The notes under the pieces were generated by a model that worked only from the letters and a program-made list of their open reading frames with translations, made no database searches and was not told where the DNA came from. From Deinococcus multiflagellatus (GTDB lineage: Bacteria > Deinococcota > Deinococci > Deinococcales > Deinococcaceae), in the NCBI RefSeq assembly GCF_020166415.1, contig NZ_JAIQXV010000012.1, positions 1-64,000 on the forward strand: a DNA stretch of 64,000 nt. Reading direction: 5' to 3'. This document shows positions 1 to 8,537 of this stretch, piece after piece (within the stretch, counting starts at the first letter, position 1; every line of letters begins with the position of its first letter). A program made the position numbers and the translations under genes.

Positions 1-74
1 CACCACATCAACCCATACGGGGAGTTCAAACTGGACCTGACTCGCAGGCTCAAGCTGGAGGTCGAGGTGGACGC

Positions 75-78
<4 letters not shown>
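1..78 (+). CDS. Transposase C-terminal tail, Tn3 family likely (partial)
   Basis: This is an open reading frame entering from the left edge and stopping at TGA 76-78. Only 25 residues are visible. The [11 protein letters not shown] pattern resembles the extreme C terminus of Tn3-family TnpA transposases, which often end in an HIN-x-(Y/F)G motif. The stop overlaps the ATG of the next gene by four bases, so the two are translationally coupled. A transposase beside a recombinase, and a GGGG-starting element end at base 837, fit a Tn3-type transposon. The family call rests on a short tail and is moderately secure. Confidence 0.5.
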
Positions 79-785
<707 letters not shown>

Positions 786-799
786 CTCGGGAAAGCCTT

Positions 800-837
800 C
801 ACTTTGCGCTTGGTAGCAGCTTCCTTAAACCACCCCC
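800..837. repeat. Probable right terminal inverted repeat of the Tn3-like transposon
   Basis: Read inward from base 837 on the minus strand, the sequence begins GGGGGTGGTTTAAGG, the G-run start typical of Tn3-family ends. It lies just after the recombinase stop and exactly where the neighbouring SEFIR reading frame breaks. The length of 38 bases follows the family norm. The other end is outside the window, so symmetry cannot be tested. Confidence 0.45.
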
Positions 838-1067
838 TAGTTTGGGTCGCAGATGGCGATGACTTTCTGAATGTCGCCCTGGGCCGCGACCTGCTCCATG
901 AACCGGTTGACATCGTCCCCGTCGCGCAGGTCGTACTTGTCGAAGGTGACATCGATGCCGTTGTCAATCAGGTGATCCACCAGGGTTCTGACGCGCTGTT
1001 GGTGTTCGGGCGTGCCCCAGGCGTAACTGACCATGGCTTTCACAGCTTCAACAGGCGGTGTGGTCAT
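837..1067 (-). pseudogene. SEFIR/TIR-like domain protein, truncated by transposon insertion
   Basis: The visible product matches the first half of a SEFIR (TIR-related) domain: a VSYAWGTPEH start, then the block NGIDVTFDKYDLRDGDD, and it stops right after AICDPN, where family members continue with an aromatic residue. SEFIR domains are about 130-150 residues, so roughly half is missing. The stop codon is formed by TA of the target plus G from the transposon end. I chose the ATG at 1067 because TAGAAT (1080-1075) lies 7 bases upstream, a good leaderless promoter; ATG 1076 is the alternative. SEFIR proteins often act in signalling or phage defence, so a defence gene may have been inactivated. 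Confidence 0.65.
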
Positions 1068-1309
1068 ACCAGGCATTCTAGAGGCGCTGTGTTACGCGTT
1101 TTCCGGCAATTGAACCCAAGGACGGCTGGGCTTACATGGCGTCTTCCATCAGCGGAGAGTAGACTGGAGGTGGCCCCTGGACGCCTAAGCCCCCCGCACT
1201 TGCACGGTGAAGTCCAGGTTCACTCGTCATGCCGATGCTTGCCTTCAGGGGTGCGGCGGTGGCGGGAATGCGGGGACCCGCCGCGACCGCGCTCCGGAAG
1301 GACTGCGTG

Positions 1310-2473
1310 ATGATCCACCCGGCCAAGACCGTGGCCCACACCCTGCGCGCCTACCTCGCGGCCCAGGGCCTCAACCCCCTCGGCCAGCAGCGCGCCCTCA
1401 GCGTCATCGCCGCCCTACACGGCACCGACTGGAACACCCTCAGCGCCCAGCCCCACCGGCCCCGTCTGACGCCCCCAGCCGACGCCGAAGCGCTGCGGCG
1501 CGCCCTGCAGCGGTACGGTGTGGACGTGACGCTCCGCTGGGCCCAGGCGGCGCTCCCCGTGTTGGAGGCGCCGGTGGCCGAGACGGAGGCCACGACCCCA
1601 GTGAAGCGGCCCAACGCTGCTGGGTCAGCCGCACCCTTCGCGCCGGCTGGCCCCCCGCTGGACCGGGACACGGTGTACCGGGCGGTGCCCAGAGACCACG
1701 CCCACCCGGTCTCCATCGACCGACGGGCCCGGCTGACCAGGCCCTGGCCCCTGCTGCCCCTGCCGGAACAGGTCAGCCCCGCGCTCCGGCAGCAACTCTG
1801 GCGGGCTCAGCTCCTGGAATGGACGCCCGAGACGGGGCTGCTGATCGACGGCGCCGCGCCCGTCATGCCACTCCCCACTTTGGGCCCCGATGCCGATGAG
1901 CACACCATCAACGCGTGGCTGAACACCCTGAACACAGCCGCACCCGACCGCACGGCCGAATACGAGAGAAACCGGCCGGATTGGCGAGTCACCCGACTCG
2001 CGGTCCACCGTCTGGTTGATGTGCCTGCATGTTTCACCTATCAGGCCCAGTCCGCCTATGCCCGCAGCCTCATGGCCGACGCCCGGCGCAACCTCACCTT
2101 CAGCTACAGGGCCGCCACCGATTACGCAGCCCAGGCCAAACGGTACGACGCCTTTATCGCTGAATGCGCCCTGGAAGGTGCTGGGCCTGCCGCACTCAGC
2201 CGCCGCGAGGTGCGCTGTCTGTTCGAGCAGGAACGTCAGGTGCTCCGGACCTTCGCCGACCAGCGCCCGCGTATCCGCGACCACATCGCGTACTGGAAGG
2301 GGGCGGCCACCCAGCAGCTCGTCTTGACCTATGAGCCCTACCTCTCGCCCAAGGACCCGACCCTCCACACCGAAGCTGACGCCTTCCTTCAGGCTGGCTG
2401 GACCGTCACGGTGCGCCGCAGCGCCTATGCGCCGGGCGCCACCATGATCATGCTCGGCGCACCGCTGGCTTAG
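1310..2473 (+). CDS. Hypothetical protein with glyoxalase-superfamily-type N-terminal helix motif
   Basis: A 387-residue soluble protein. The first 40 residues (AKTVAHTLRAYLAAQGL...ALHGTDWNTLSA) resemble a short helical motif found at the N terminus of some proteins labelled glyoxalase superfamily (a run of Leu/Ala helix, then HG-x-x-x-WN-x-L). The rest is unfamiliar: a Pro/Ala-rich linker near residues 60-125, then a mixed helical region rich in Arg and Tyr. The ATG at 1310 is chosen because AAGGA sits 8 bases upstream; an upstream in-frame ATG at 1229 lacks a ribosome site. No catalytic motif is evident, so function is unknown. Confidence 0.6.
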   Translation: MIHPAKTVAHTLRAYLAAQGLNPLGQQRALSVIAALHGTDWNTLSAQPHRPRLTPPADAEALRRALQRYGVDVTLRWAQAALPVLEAPVAETEATTPVKRPNAAGSAAPFAPAGPPLDRDTVYRAVPRDHAHPVSIDRRARLTRPWPLLPLPEQVSPALRQQLWRAQLLEWTPETGLLIDGAAPVMPLPTLGPDADEHTINAWLNTLNTAAPDRTAEYERNRPDWRVTRLAVHRLVDVPACFTYQAQSAYARSLMADARRNLTFSYRAATDYAAQAKRYDAFIAECALEGAGPAALSRREVRCLFEQERQVLRTFADQRPRIRDHIAYWKGAATQQLVLTYEPYLSPKDPTLHTEADAFLQAGWTVTVRRSAYAPGATMIMLGAPLA

Positions 2474-2502
2474 GGTGAACCGTCGGGCCCATCACCCTCA
2501 CG

Positions 2503-2769
2503 TCACCTCGCCTGCTTCGAATCTCGTCTGGCCTGGCGTGAGCGGCGCTGAAGCGCCAGGCCCGCCAGCAGGCTGCTGAGTCCCAGGAGGCCGGTGCCCA
2601 TCCAAAGACGCTTCAGGCCCATTTGGGTGGCCGGTGGCTCCAGCCAGCTGGCCAGGGCCAGGTTCATGAATGGGGTCAACATGAACAGGCCAAAGAGAAG
2701 GGACGCGAGCAGCAGCAGGATGAGCAAGGTCGCCCCGATGGCAATAAGTCCATTCCCCACCGTCTCCAT
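2503..2769 (-). CDS. Small two-helix membrane protein
   Basis: An 88-residue protein with two hydrophobic segments: residues about 8-33 (GLIAIGATLLILLLLASLLFG) and about 57-73 (MGTGLLGLSSLLAGLAL). A basic tail of Arg and Lys follows, which would place the C terminus in the cytoplasm. An upstream GTG codon adjoins the ATG and could also start it. It is transcribed away from the divergent small membrane gene at 2911. No family was recognised. Confidence 0.5.
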   Translation of the reverse strand: METVGNGLIAIGATLLILLLLASLLFGLFMLTPFMNLALASWLEPPATQMGLKRLWMGTGLLGLSSLLAGLALQRRSRQARRDSKQAR

Positions 2770-2881
2770 CACACGTTCAGTGTAACGGCCGCTGCGGGAA
2801 TGAGCCGGGCACCACCCACCCCTGCCGAGCAATCTGGAACGATTTGGCCCCTCAATGCCCTCTGGCATCACAGTTCGCCGC

Positions 2882-2900
2882 ACCAGCGCCCTCTTCCTCT
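2882..2900 (+). promoter_or_regulatory. ACCAGCGCCCC promoter element, weak copy
   Basis: The core is ACCAGCGCCCT (10 of 11). The T at position 8 after the core is present but the conserved A at position 4 is not. A GGAGG ribosome site and the ATG of the 2911 gene follow. This is the poorest member of the family. Confidence 0.4.
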
Positions 2901-2910
2901 GGAGGCTGCT

Positions 2911-3219
2911 ATGGCCACCCAATTTATCCTCATCCAGGTGCTGTGTTCCCTGGCCCTCCTGGCGTCCGGCCTGTATTGCGGCCTGACATTCCAGTGGCCC
3001 GTCATCAGCACCGAAACGTTTGCCCGCATCTTCCGGGGACTGGCGATCGTGGGCCTGGTCGCGGTACCCATTATGGTCTTCGTGTTCGTAATGAGAGCAA
3101 AACACACCTCCACACAGCCCTCCTCACCTTCGCCCCTGCTGCTCACGGCTGTCCAGTCTGGCTTGAGCTGGGGGCTGGGCTTCGGTCTGGGTCGGCTTGT
3201 TCTTCTGCTGACGGCGTGA
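2911..3219 (+). CDS. Small integral membrane protein
   Basis: A 102-residue protein with two clear membrane helices (about residues 4-24 and 38-60) and a third weaker hydrophobic stretch near the C terminus rich in Gly and Leu. The start ATG is preceded by GGAGG at 2901-2905, and a weak copy of the ACCAGCGCCC element lies at 2882. An upstream in-frame extension to 2623 overlaps the divergent gene and is not supported. Function unknown. Confidence 0.55.
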   Translation: MATQFILIQVLCSLALLASGLYCGLTFQWPVISTETFARIFRGLAIVGLVAVPIMVFVFVMRAKHTSTQPSSPSPLLLTAVQSGLSWGLGFGLGRLVLLLTA

Positions 3220-3277
3220 ACGCCTGGTGACCCAGGCCCGGAAAGGAGAGGCTCCGGCCATCGTCCTTGACGCACCG

Positions 3278-3296
3278 ACCAGCGCCCCCGCACCCT
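3278..3296 (+). promoter_or_regulatory. ACCAGCGCCCC-N3-A-N3-T promoter element
   Basis: Exact core at 3278-3288, A at 3292 and T at 3296, then 6 bases to the ATG at 3303. TTGACG lies 5 bases upstream of the core, the best -35-like hexamer of the family. No ribosome site is present, so the transcript is predicted to be leaderless. Confidence 0.7.
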
Positions 3297-3302
3297 ACAG
3301 GC

Positions 3303-3719
3303 ATGACGGCCACTGACACCCCGCTGAATGTCGCCGTGTCGGTGCACAATCAGCAGACCTTCGACACCTGCATCACCAGCACCCTGCGCTTGCTTGCCAC
3401 CATCGAATTTGCCCCTGTCCTGGGTGAGGCGCCCCTGACCCGCGAACTGCTGGACAGCTACGCCTTTCAGATCGAGCGCCACGCCCAGGACCTGGCGGCC
3501 CTCGCCGGCTTTCCAGACACCGACGTCGTGGCCTACGGCCGCGAGTGGTACCGCCAGGTCACCCAGGCCCGGAAAGCGCCGCTGCAGGCGGCTTACCACG
3601 CCCTGCACTCTGCCGCCTACCTCGGCCTGGAGCAGGGCGCCACCACCGCCGGGATGCTCGCGGGCGTGGCCGCCGCTGTGCGCGACCTGGCTGGCCAGCA
3701 GGGCCGCGTGACGCACTGA
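3303..3719 (+). CDS. Hypothetical protein
   Basis: A 138-residue, mostly helical, soluble protein with no recognised family. It contains an Ala-rich helical C-terminal half (about residues 85-130). The ATG at 3303 is chosen because it sits 6 bases after the promoter-type element ending at 3296; the frame is open further upstream but without a ribosome site. It belongs to a string of small orphan genes between the transposon and the pilin array, several sharing this promoter. Confidence 0.55.
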   Translation: MTATDTPLNVAVSVHNQQTFDTCITSTLRLLATIEFAPVLGEAPLTRELLDSYAFQIERHAQDLAALAGFPDTDVVAYGREWYRQVTQARKAPLQAAYHALHSAAYLGLEQGATTAGMLAGVAAAVRDLAGQQGRVTH

Positions 3720-3838
3720 CTCCAACAGACGCCTGAGTCAGAGTGGCCTCGCTTACCCCGAACCCGGTCCGCCACACACCGCTGAGCGGGAACGGCGCAC
3801 ACCCCACGATCAGCCCTGCCCCAACGAGGAGACCCCCG

Positions 3839-4201
3839 ATGTCCATACCCACAGCCCACGAACCCCTGACTGGCCCTGAAAGTCAGGCTGCCATCATCAC
3901 GGTGAACTTCTACGCGCTTCTCCTGTTGTCGTTTACCATCCCCAGGGCCATGGAAACCGGCAGCTTTGACCTGTCGCCAGGCGCCAACGGGCTGCTGCGC
4001 ATCCTCCTCACCGTCCTGCCCTGGGCGCTGACACTCACTGCTTTGCTCGCCATAGTGATCATCCCACGCGTCCTGACGTTCTCTCGGCTCCCCCAGTGGC
4101 GTGTCATCTGGTGGCCGACCCTTTTCCTGGCGATCCTGATCTTTAACGTTGCCCTTGTCCGGGGCCTCAAATCAGTGGCTTCTCTCAACCTGGGCGGGTA
4201 A
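3839..4201 (+). CDS. Small membrane protein, three predicted helices
   Basis: A 120-residue protein with hydrophobic segments at about residues 21-38, 50-75 and 90-110, the last containing WWPTLFLAILIFNVALV. GAGGAGA lies 5 bases or so before the ATG, which fixes the start in preference to an upstream in-frame codon at 3743. The layout of three helices with short loops is compatible with a small channel subunit or immunity-type protein, but nothing specific is recognised. Confidence 0.55.
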   Translation: MSIPTAHEPLTGPESQAAIITVNFYALLLLSFTIPRAMETGSFDLSPGANGLLRILLTVLPWALTLTALLAIVIIPRVLTFSRLPQWRVIWWPTLFLAILIFNVALVRGLKSVASLNLGG

Positions 4202-4321
4202 GCCTCCGGCAATCTCGCCCGTCTTCATGTGGTACCAGTGCTGGACGAAGCAGGCTTGCACCCGGAGCTGGCAGGGCAGGGCGGGCCACCCTTCGCCTGA
4301 TGGTGGGGGTACGCTCATGGG

Positions 4322-4708
4322 GTGACCGGCAATCCCGCCCCCGTTGCCCTTGAACTCGTTCGGCTTCAAAACAGGGCGGAAACCGTGCGCGGCTGGCTCA
4401 CCGCTGAGGAGAACGCCCAGCACCTGGGCGTCGTCCTCGTGGCACCCGGCCGTTGGCGAGGCATCAATCCGGCCGTGCAGTTCACCGTCACGCAGGCGGC
4501 GCAGGCCACGGCGCCGGATCCACTGTGTCATTTCCTGGTGGCCACCGGCCATCCCGCTCGGCTGGCCCTGGATTGGCCCGCCGATGTCGCGGCGGAGGCG
4601 GCCTACGTGGTCACCTGCCGCTGGCTGAATCCTGACCGCCCTGTGGGCCTCTCGCCCACGTACCGGACGGCCGTGCAGCAGATCCACGCCCAGCGCCGGT
4701 CAACATGA
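4322..4708 (+). CDS. Hypothetical protein
   Basis: A 128-residue protein starting at GTG, without a convincing ribosome site. Composition is ordinary for a soluble protein, with an aromatic C-terminal part (VVTCRWLNPDRP). The opposite strand is also open here, but its product is Gly/Arg-rich and looks like a shadow. No family is recognised. The 290 bases that follow hold no convincing gene. Confidence 0.4.
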   Translation: MTGNPAPVALELVRLQNRAETVRGWLTAEENAQHLGVVLVAPGRWRGINPAVQFTVTQAAQATAPDPLCHFLVATGHPARLALDWPADVAAEAAYVVTCRWLNPDRPVGLSPTYRTAVQQIHAQRRST

Positions 4709-4975
4709 TGGGTGAATACCCCATCTGATGTCTGTCCTCCCCACTGGGCCGCAGCGCTCTCCACCTGCAACCCTGAGCTCCACAGGGCCCCTCCATCCCG
4801 GGGCTGCACGCCCAGCGCATTGCCCGCCGCCGTGGTCGATCCAGGCCTGACTCTCTGGGCCACACCGACTTGAGGAGCGGCCCAGGCCCCCATCGGCCTG
4901 ATGTGAACCTCGCTTCCCCCAGTGCAGACATGACGGCACCCACCGATACCCCCAGTCCCCCCCTATGCACGCCGC

Positions 4976-4994
4976 ACCACCGCTCCCTCACTGT
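4976..4994 (+). promoter_or_regulatory. ACCAGCGCCCC-type promoter element, degenerate
   Basis: The core reads ACCACCGCTCC (9 of 11). The conserved A (4990) and T (4994) are in the right places and the ATG follows after exactly 6 bases at 5001, as in the exact copies. The positional match argues for a real, weaker site. Confidence 0.5.
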
Positions 4995-5000
4995 GCGGCC

Positions 5001-5498
5001 ATGACCCTGACCCCCGCCCCGCTCAATCTGCCGCTGCCGCCCCAGGCCCGAGCTGTCACCCTGTCGCATCTGATGACCTCAGCTGCCCTGATCCCCACCG
5101 CCTTGCACCTGCACGGCCTGGCGGCACACTGCCCACAGCTGTTCATTGTCGTGACCAGCGATCTGCCGGAAGCGACAGGCTTGACCGCGACCGGGGCCCT
5201 GGTTGTGCTGAAAGACATCTCCGACCGCTCGCCCCTGTCCGTGGTGCACTTTCCCCCCCGGCCCATCGCCTCCACCCGGCAGTTGACCCCCCTCATCCAC
5301 AATGACCGGGTCTATGCCTTGCAGCGGGACGTGCATTTCAACGCCCTGCTTCACACCCTGGAGCAGCATGTGGGCGCCCTGACCACGCCGCGCCGGCCCC
5401 ACGACACCACCCTGGCCCAGTACGACCTTCAGCGTGCGGCCAACTTGGTCACAGCCGTGCGGGTCATTCAGCCTATCGTCGAGTGGGACGCCATTTAA
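5001..5498 (+). CDS. Hypothetical protein
   Basis: A 165-residue protein of alternating helix and strand character, with a central hydrophobic strand pattern (LFIVVTSDLPEATG) and a helical C terminus. The ATG at 5001 is chosen over 4965 because it lies 6 bases after the degenerate promoter element. No family or active-site motif was recognised. The next small gene starts 26 bases downstream, so the two may be cotranscribed. Confidence 0.5.
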   Translation: MTLTPAPLNLPLPPQARAVTLSHLMTSAALIPTALHLHGLAAHCPQLFIVVTSDLPEATGLTATGALVVLKDISDRSPLSVVHFPPRPIASTRQLTPLIHNDRVYALQRDVHFNALLHTLEQHVGALTTPRRPHDTTLAQYDLQRAANLVTAVRVIQPIVEWDAI

Positions 5499-5523
5499 GG
5501 GCAGGCCCCCTCCCCTGGACCCC

Positions 5524-5901
5524 ATGACCACTCTGTCCGCCGCCACCGATATCTACGCGCTGTGTGAACTGAGCGAGCGCCGGGAAGTGCAGGACCTGCT
5601 GGCCGACCTGCACCGCCGACGGGGCGTTCCCAATGGGACCCAGGTCCGGCCGCACTGGTCCGGCAGCGAGCGGCTGTTCCGTGCCCAGATGGAAAACGCC
5701 CTGCGGCGAGAAGGCCCACTGGCCCAGGTGCGCATCTGGAACGATGACCCTCAGGCCCCCGAATGTGCGCCGGGCGTGCCCATGATTCCCACCTGCCGGC
5801 GCGGCTTTCGCGGTCACGTCGTCGTCTACGCCTACCTGATCTCAGCCAGAGACGCCTTGGCCGCTGCGGACCGGGGGGCGTTCATCTTTCTGGAGCCGTG
5901 A
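5524..5901 (+). CDS. Hypothetical protein
   Basis: A 125-residue soluble protein. The first half is helical and charged (LSERREVQDLLADLHRRRG); the second half has a Cys-Pro-Gly and a Cys-Arg-Arg motif and strand-like segments. No ribosome site stands out before ATG 5524. It sits directly upstream of the pilin array but is separated from it by a G-rich tract and a promoter element, so it need not share its function. Confidence 0.45.
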   Translation: MTTLSAATDIYALCELSERREVQDLLADLHRRRGVPNGTQVRPHWSGSERLFRAQMENALRREGPLAQVRIWNDDPQAPECAPGVPMIPTCRRGFRGHVVVYAYLISARDALAAADRGAFIFLEP

Positions 5902-5937
5902 GGGGGTGCCCCCACCGGGGGGGAGGGTGCCGGGCGC

Positions 5938-5956
5938 ACCAGCGCCCCATGATGCT
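5938..5956 (+). promoter_or_regulatory. ACCAGCGCCCC-N3-A-N3-T promoter of the pilin array
   Basis: Exact core at 5938-5948 within the perfect inverted repeat GGGCGC-ACCA-GCGCCC. A at 5952, T at 5956, then 6 bases to the ATG at 5963. A run of seven Gs lies upstream. There is no ribosome site, so a leaderless transcript is expected. Confidence 0.75.
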
Positions 5957-5962
5957 CCAGGC

Positions 5963-6400
5963 ATGACGCGGCAGAGACACCCACCCCGCAGCCCCACCGA
6001 CGGCTTTACGCTGATTGAGATGCTCCTGATCATGGCCATCATGGGGGTCCTCGCCGCCATCATGATTCCGTCCTTTCTGGAGACCCGGCGGCGCCCCTAC
6101 GACACCGCGTCCCAGGCCTGCCACCACACCATTCTGGTGCAGCTGACGGAGTACCGGGTGGGCAGCCAACCCGTGCCCCCAGGTCCGGTCACCCAGTTCC
6201 GCGACGTCGCGCGGCAGTGCACCACCAATGGGGTGCAGATCAGCAGCGTGGCACCGACCCAGCCAACGGCGGCAGGAAACGCCGAAGTGACGGCAACAGC
6301 AGATGGCGACCTCGAATTCTGGGTGTGGCATCCACAGGGCCGCCACATCTATTACACCAACACCCAGACTGGCGATCAGCTGACCGCCACCCCCTTCTAA
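5963..6400 (+). CDS. Type IV prepilin, first of array
   Basis: A 145-residue prepilin. A 14-residue basic leader ends in Gly before FTLIEMLLIMAIMGVLAA, the cleavage and assembly helix of type IV pilins, with Glu at mature position 5. Two cysteines (SQAC and ARQC) probably form the stabilising disulfide seen in Deinococcus/Thermus pilins. It is the most divergent of the six: its helix reads LLIMAIMG where the others have LLVVIAIIG, and it ends TATPF rather than LNRLF-x-W. It is preceded by a promoter element and followed at 8 bases by the next pilin. Confidence 0.85.
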   Translation: MTRQRHPPRSPTDGFTLIEMLLIMAIMGVLAAIMIPSFLETRRRPYDTASQACHHTILVQLTEYRVGSQPVPPGPVTQFRDVARQCTTNGVQISSVAPTQPTAAGNAEVTATADGDLEFWVWHPQGRHIYYTNTQTGDQLTATPF

Positions 6401-6408
6401 GGAGAATC

Positions 6409-6861
6409 ATGCAAAGTGGCCCTCAGAACCACGCGCGCCAGCAAGGATTTACGCTGATAGAACTCTTGGTGGTCATCGCCATTATCGGCGTCCTGGCCGC
6501 CCTGCTGCTGCCCACGTTCGCCGAGTCGCAGAAGCGCCCCTACGACGTCGCGGCCCTGCAGTGCGGCCGGGCCGTGGTGACGGCCGCCACCGCGTACAAG
6601 CTCAGCACCGGCTCGTACACGGCCAGTCCGGCCGCACTCGGCGCCGACGTACAGGAAGCTTGCCAGGCGGCTGGCGTGCAACTCAACGCACACGCGGCCA
6701 CCAACACGGCCGCCACCTCCGCATACCAGCTCAACAGCGGTGCCAACACCCTGGCGTTTTCCGTGTTCCACCCGCAAGGCAGCGGCTTCTACCGCTACTG
6801 GAACGAATCGCCCGACCCTGTGAACAACGGCAACAGGCTGAACCGCCTGTTCCGCTGGTGA
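6409..6861 (+). CDS. Type IV prepilin (array copy 2)
   Basis: A 150-residue prepilin with cleavage after Gly13 ([17 protein letters not shown]) and Glu18 as mature position 5. Cys52 (LQCGRA) pairs with the Cys of VQEACQ. The C terminus is NRLNRLFRW. Its helix, the [16 protein letters not shown] block and its C terminus are nearly the same as in the next gene, while the middle differs. GGAG is placed 4 bases before the ATG. The mature product would be an inner-membrane-anchored subunit assembled by the PilB/PilC machine encoded at 17-27 kb. Confidence 0.88.
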   Translation: MQSGPQNHARQQGFTLIELLVVIAIIGVLAALLLPTFAESQKRPYDVAALQCGRAVVTAATAYKLSTGSYTASPAALGADVQEACQAAGVQLNAHAATNTAATSAYQLNSGANTLAFSVFHPQGSGFYRYWNESPDPVNNGNRLNRLFRW

Positions 6862-6867
6862 TCCCCT

Positions 6868-7344
6868 ATGCAGACCCTTTCTCCTGCCCCAGCCGCTCAC
6901 CCGCACGCGGCTCTGAACCGCACGCAAGGCTTCACCCTGATTGAGCTCTTGGTCGTGATCGCCATTATCGGCGTGCTGGCCGCCCTGCTGCTGCCCACGT
7001 TCACCGAGTCGCAGAAGCGCCCCTATGACGTCGCGGCCCTGCAGTGTGGCCGCGCTGTGGTCACGGCGTCCACGGCGTACCGGGCCAGCGCCGGCACGTA
7101 CACCAGCGACTTGAGCGCGCTGGGGACAGACGTGCAGGAAGCCTGCCAGGCGGCTGGGGTGCGCCTGAACCACCACGGCGCGACCTACGCCCAGGGCATC
7201 GTGGCCTACCAGATTCAGAGCAATGCCACGACCCTCGCCTTTGAGGTCTGGCACCCGTCGGGCACCGGCTTTTACCGGTACTTGTCGAGCGCTCCCGACC
7301 CCGTTGGCTCCGGCAACAAACTCAATCGCTTGTTCACCTGGTGA
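6868..7344 (+). CDS. Type IV prepilin (array copy 3)
   Basis: A 158-residue prepilin with a longer leader (about 21 residues, [17 protein letters not shown]). After the helix comes the shared block [20 protein letters not shown], the VQEACQ cysteine and an ending KLNRLFTW. It starts 6 bases after the previous stop. The 5' third is close to copy 2 at both DNA and protein level, so the pair probably arose by tandem duplication. Confidence 0.88.
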   Translation: MQTLSPAPAAHPHAALNRTQGFTLIELLVVIAIIGVLAALLLPTFTESQKRPYDVAALQCGRAVVTASTAYRASAGTYTSDLSALGTDVQEACQAAGVRLNHHGATYAQGIVAYQIQSNATTLAFEVWHPSGTGFYRYLSSAPDPVGSGNKLNRLFTW

Positions 7345-7373
7345 GCCTCGCGCTCAACACATCTGGAGCACCC

Positions 7374-7811
7374 ATGAAACAGAAGACGCAAGGCTTCACC
7401 CTGATCGAGCTCCTGGTCGTCATCGCCATCATCGGCGTGCTGGCGGCCCTTCTATTGCCGACGTTCGCTCAAGCCCAGAAAAAGCCGAATGACGCTGCGG
7501 CCGTGCAGTGTGGACGGGCCATCGTCACCTTTCAGAACAGTACGCGCCTGGAGCGCGGCAGTTTCACGCCAGCCCTGGCCAATATGGGCACGGATGTACA
7601 GGAGGCCTGCATCTCCACGGGCGTCCTGGTTACACCGGACACAGCCCGTGCCGATAACCCCGGCGCGAGCGTATCAAACAGCATCGGCGCCAGCGCTGAG
7701 AACTACGGCTTTCAGGTGTTTCATCCGAACGGCACCGGGTTTTACCTGTTCAACCGCAATGACGGCCAGACGGCGGCCGGGACCCGCTTGAATCGTCTCT
7801 TCCCCTGGTGA
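7374..7811 (+). CDS. Type IV prepilin (array copy 4)
   Basis: A 145-residue prepilin. A very short leader (MKQKTQG) precedes [14 protein letters not shown]. It has AVQCGRAI and VQEACI cysteines and ends TRLNRLFPW. CTGGAG lies just before the ATG, so 7374 is preferred over an upstream in-frame GTG at 7341. The middle segment (residues about 60-125) is unlike copies 2 and 3, consistent with surface variation on a common scaffold. Confidence 0.87.
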   Translation: MKQKTQGFTLIELLVVIAIIGVLAALLLPTFAQAQKKPNDAAAVQCGRAIVTFQNSTRLERGSFTPALANMGTDVQEACISTGVLVTPDTARADNPGASVSNSIGASAENYGFQVFHPNGTGFYLFNRNDGQTAAGTRLNRLFPW

Positions 7812-7832
7812 GCTGCGCGCTCAGGAGCCCCT

Positions 7833-8291
7833 ATGAAGTACGGTACCCAAGGTTTTACGTTGATCGAATTGCTGGTCGTCATCGCCATCATCGGCGTGCT
7901 GGCGGCCATCCTTCTGCCAACGTTCAGCGAGGCGCAGAAGAAACCGTATGACGTGGCAGCACTCCAGTGTGGCCGCGCCATTTTCACGGGCGCGATCGCC
8001 TACAAAGCGTCAAACGGCGGCGCGCTCCCCACGCCACCGTACAACCCCAACGTATTCGGTGCGGACGTCCAGGAAGCGTGTGCAGGGCAGCGAATCATGC
8101 CGTACGCTGTGCCCACGTCCAAGACGGGCAGTGAGTATGCCATCAACGATACAGACGCCCGCGGTCTTCCCGTCTTCTTCGTGGCCAACAACAGCGGCAG
8201 TGGCGCGTACGTGAGCAACGGCAACGATCCGACCTGCAACGGCCGGCCCTGCAAACTCTTCTTTTACAAGTGGAGCGTGTGGGGTCTCTGA
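7833..8291 (+). CDS. Type IV prepilin (array copy 5)
   Basis: A 152-residue prepilin with a six-residue leader (MKYGTQG/F). It keeps the helix, the ALQCGRAI block and the VQEACAG cysteine, but has an extra Cys pair near the C terminus (DPTCNGRPC) and ends in KWSVWGL instead of the NRLF-x-W tail. CAGGAG precedes the ATG. Its stop codon overlaps the start of the decayed copy that follows (ATGA). Confidence 0.86.
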   Translation: MKYGTQGFTLIELLVVIAIIGVLAAILLPTFSEAQKKPYDVAALQCGRAIFTGAIAYKASNGGALPTPPYNPNVFGADVQEACAGQRIMPYAVPTSKTGSEYAINDTDARGLPVFFVANNSGSGAYVSNGNDPTCNGRPCKLFFYKWSVWGL

Positions 8292-8466
8292 TGACGCCGA
8301 CACAGCGCACCCAGGGCTTCACCCTGATTGAGCTCTTGGTCGTCATTGCCATCATCGGCGTCCTGGCCGCCCTACGGCTGCCCACCTTCACCGACTGGCC
8401 GCCCTACGGCTGCCCACCTTCACCGAATCGCAACAGCGCCCCCATTGGAGCGCGTGGGGCCTGTGA
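8291..8466 (+). pseudogene. Decayed prepilin gene (array copy 6)
   Basis: It starts with an intact leader and helix ([28 protein letters not shown]), then breaks. A 32-base tandem duplication (8363-8426) shifts the frame. If one copy is removed the frame reads on as [18 protein letters not shown] and stops at 8464-8466, an ending like the WSVWGL tail of the preceding gene. So the gene first lost its whole central domain and later gained the duplication. No functional pilin can be made. Confidence 0.8.
8363..8426 (+). repeat. 32-base tandem duplication inside pilin pseudogene
   Basis: Two perfect copies, 8363-8394 and 8395-8426, each beginning CTGGCCGCCCTACGG and ending TTCACCGA. The unit length is not a multiple of three, so it creates a frameshift. 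Confidence 0.95.
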
Positions 8467-8537
8467 GCACCGCCTTCGCCGGACAGGGCCGACCAGCCCA
8501 GCGTCACCTCCGCCCATCACCCCACCTGGAGAACCCT

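Noticed and set aside
4611..5069. 152-residue minus-strand frame in the 4.7-5.0 kb spacer
   Set aside because: Gly/Arg-rich composition, no ribosome site, overlaps the start region of the better supported gene at 5001.
5935..5948. GGGCGC-ACCA-GCGCCC as a transcription terminator
   Set aside because: Only some copies form the full inverted repeat, there is no T tract, and position is always just before gene starts with a fixed downstream A and T.
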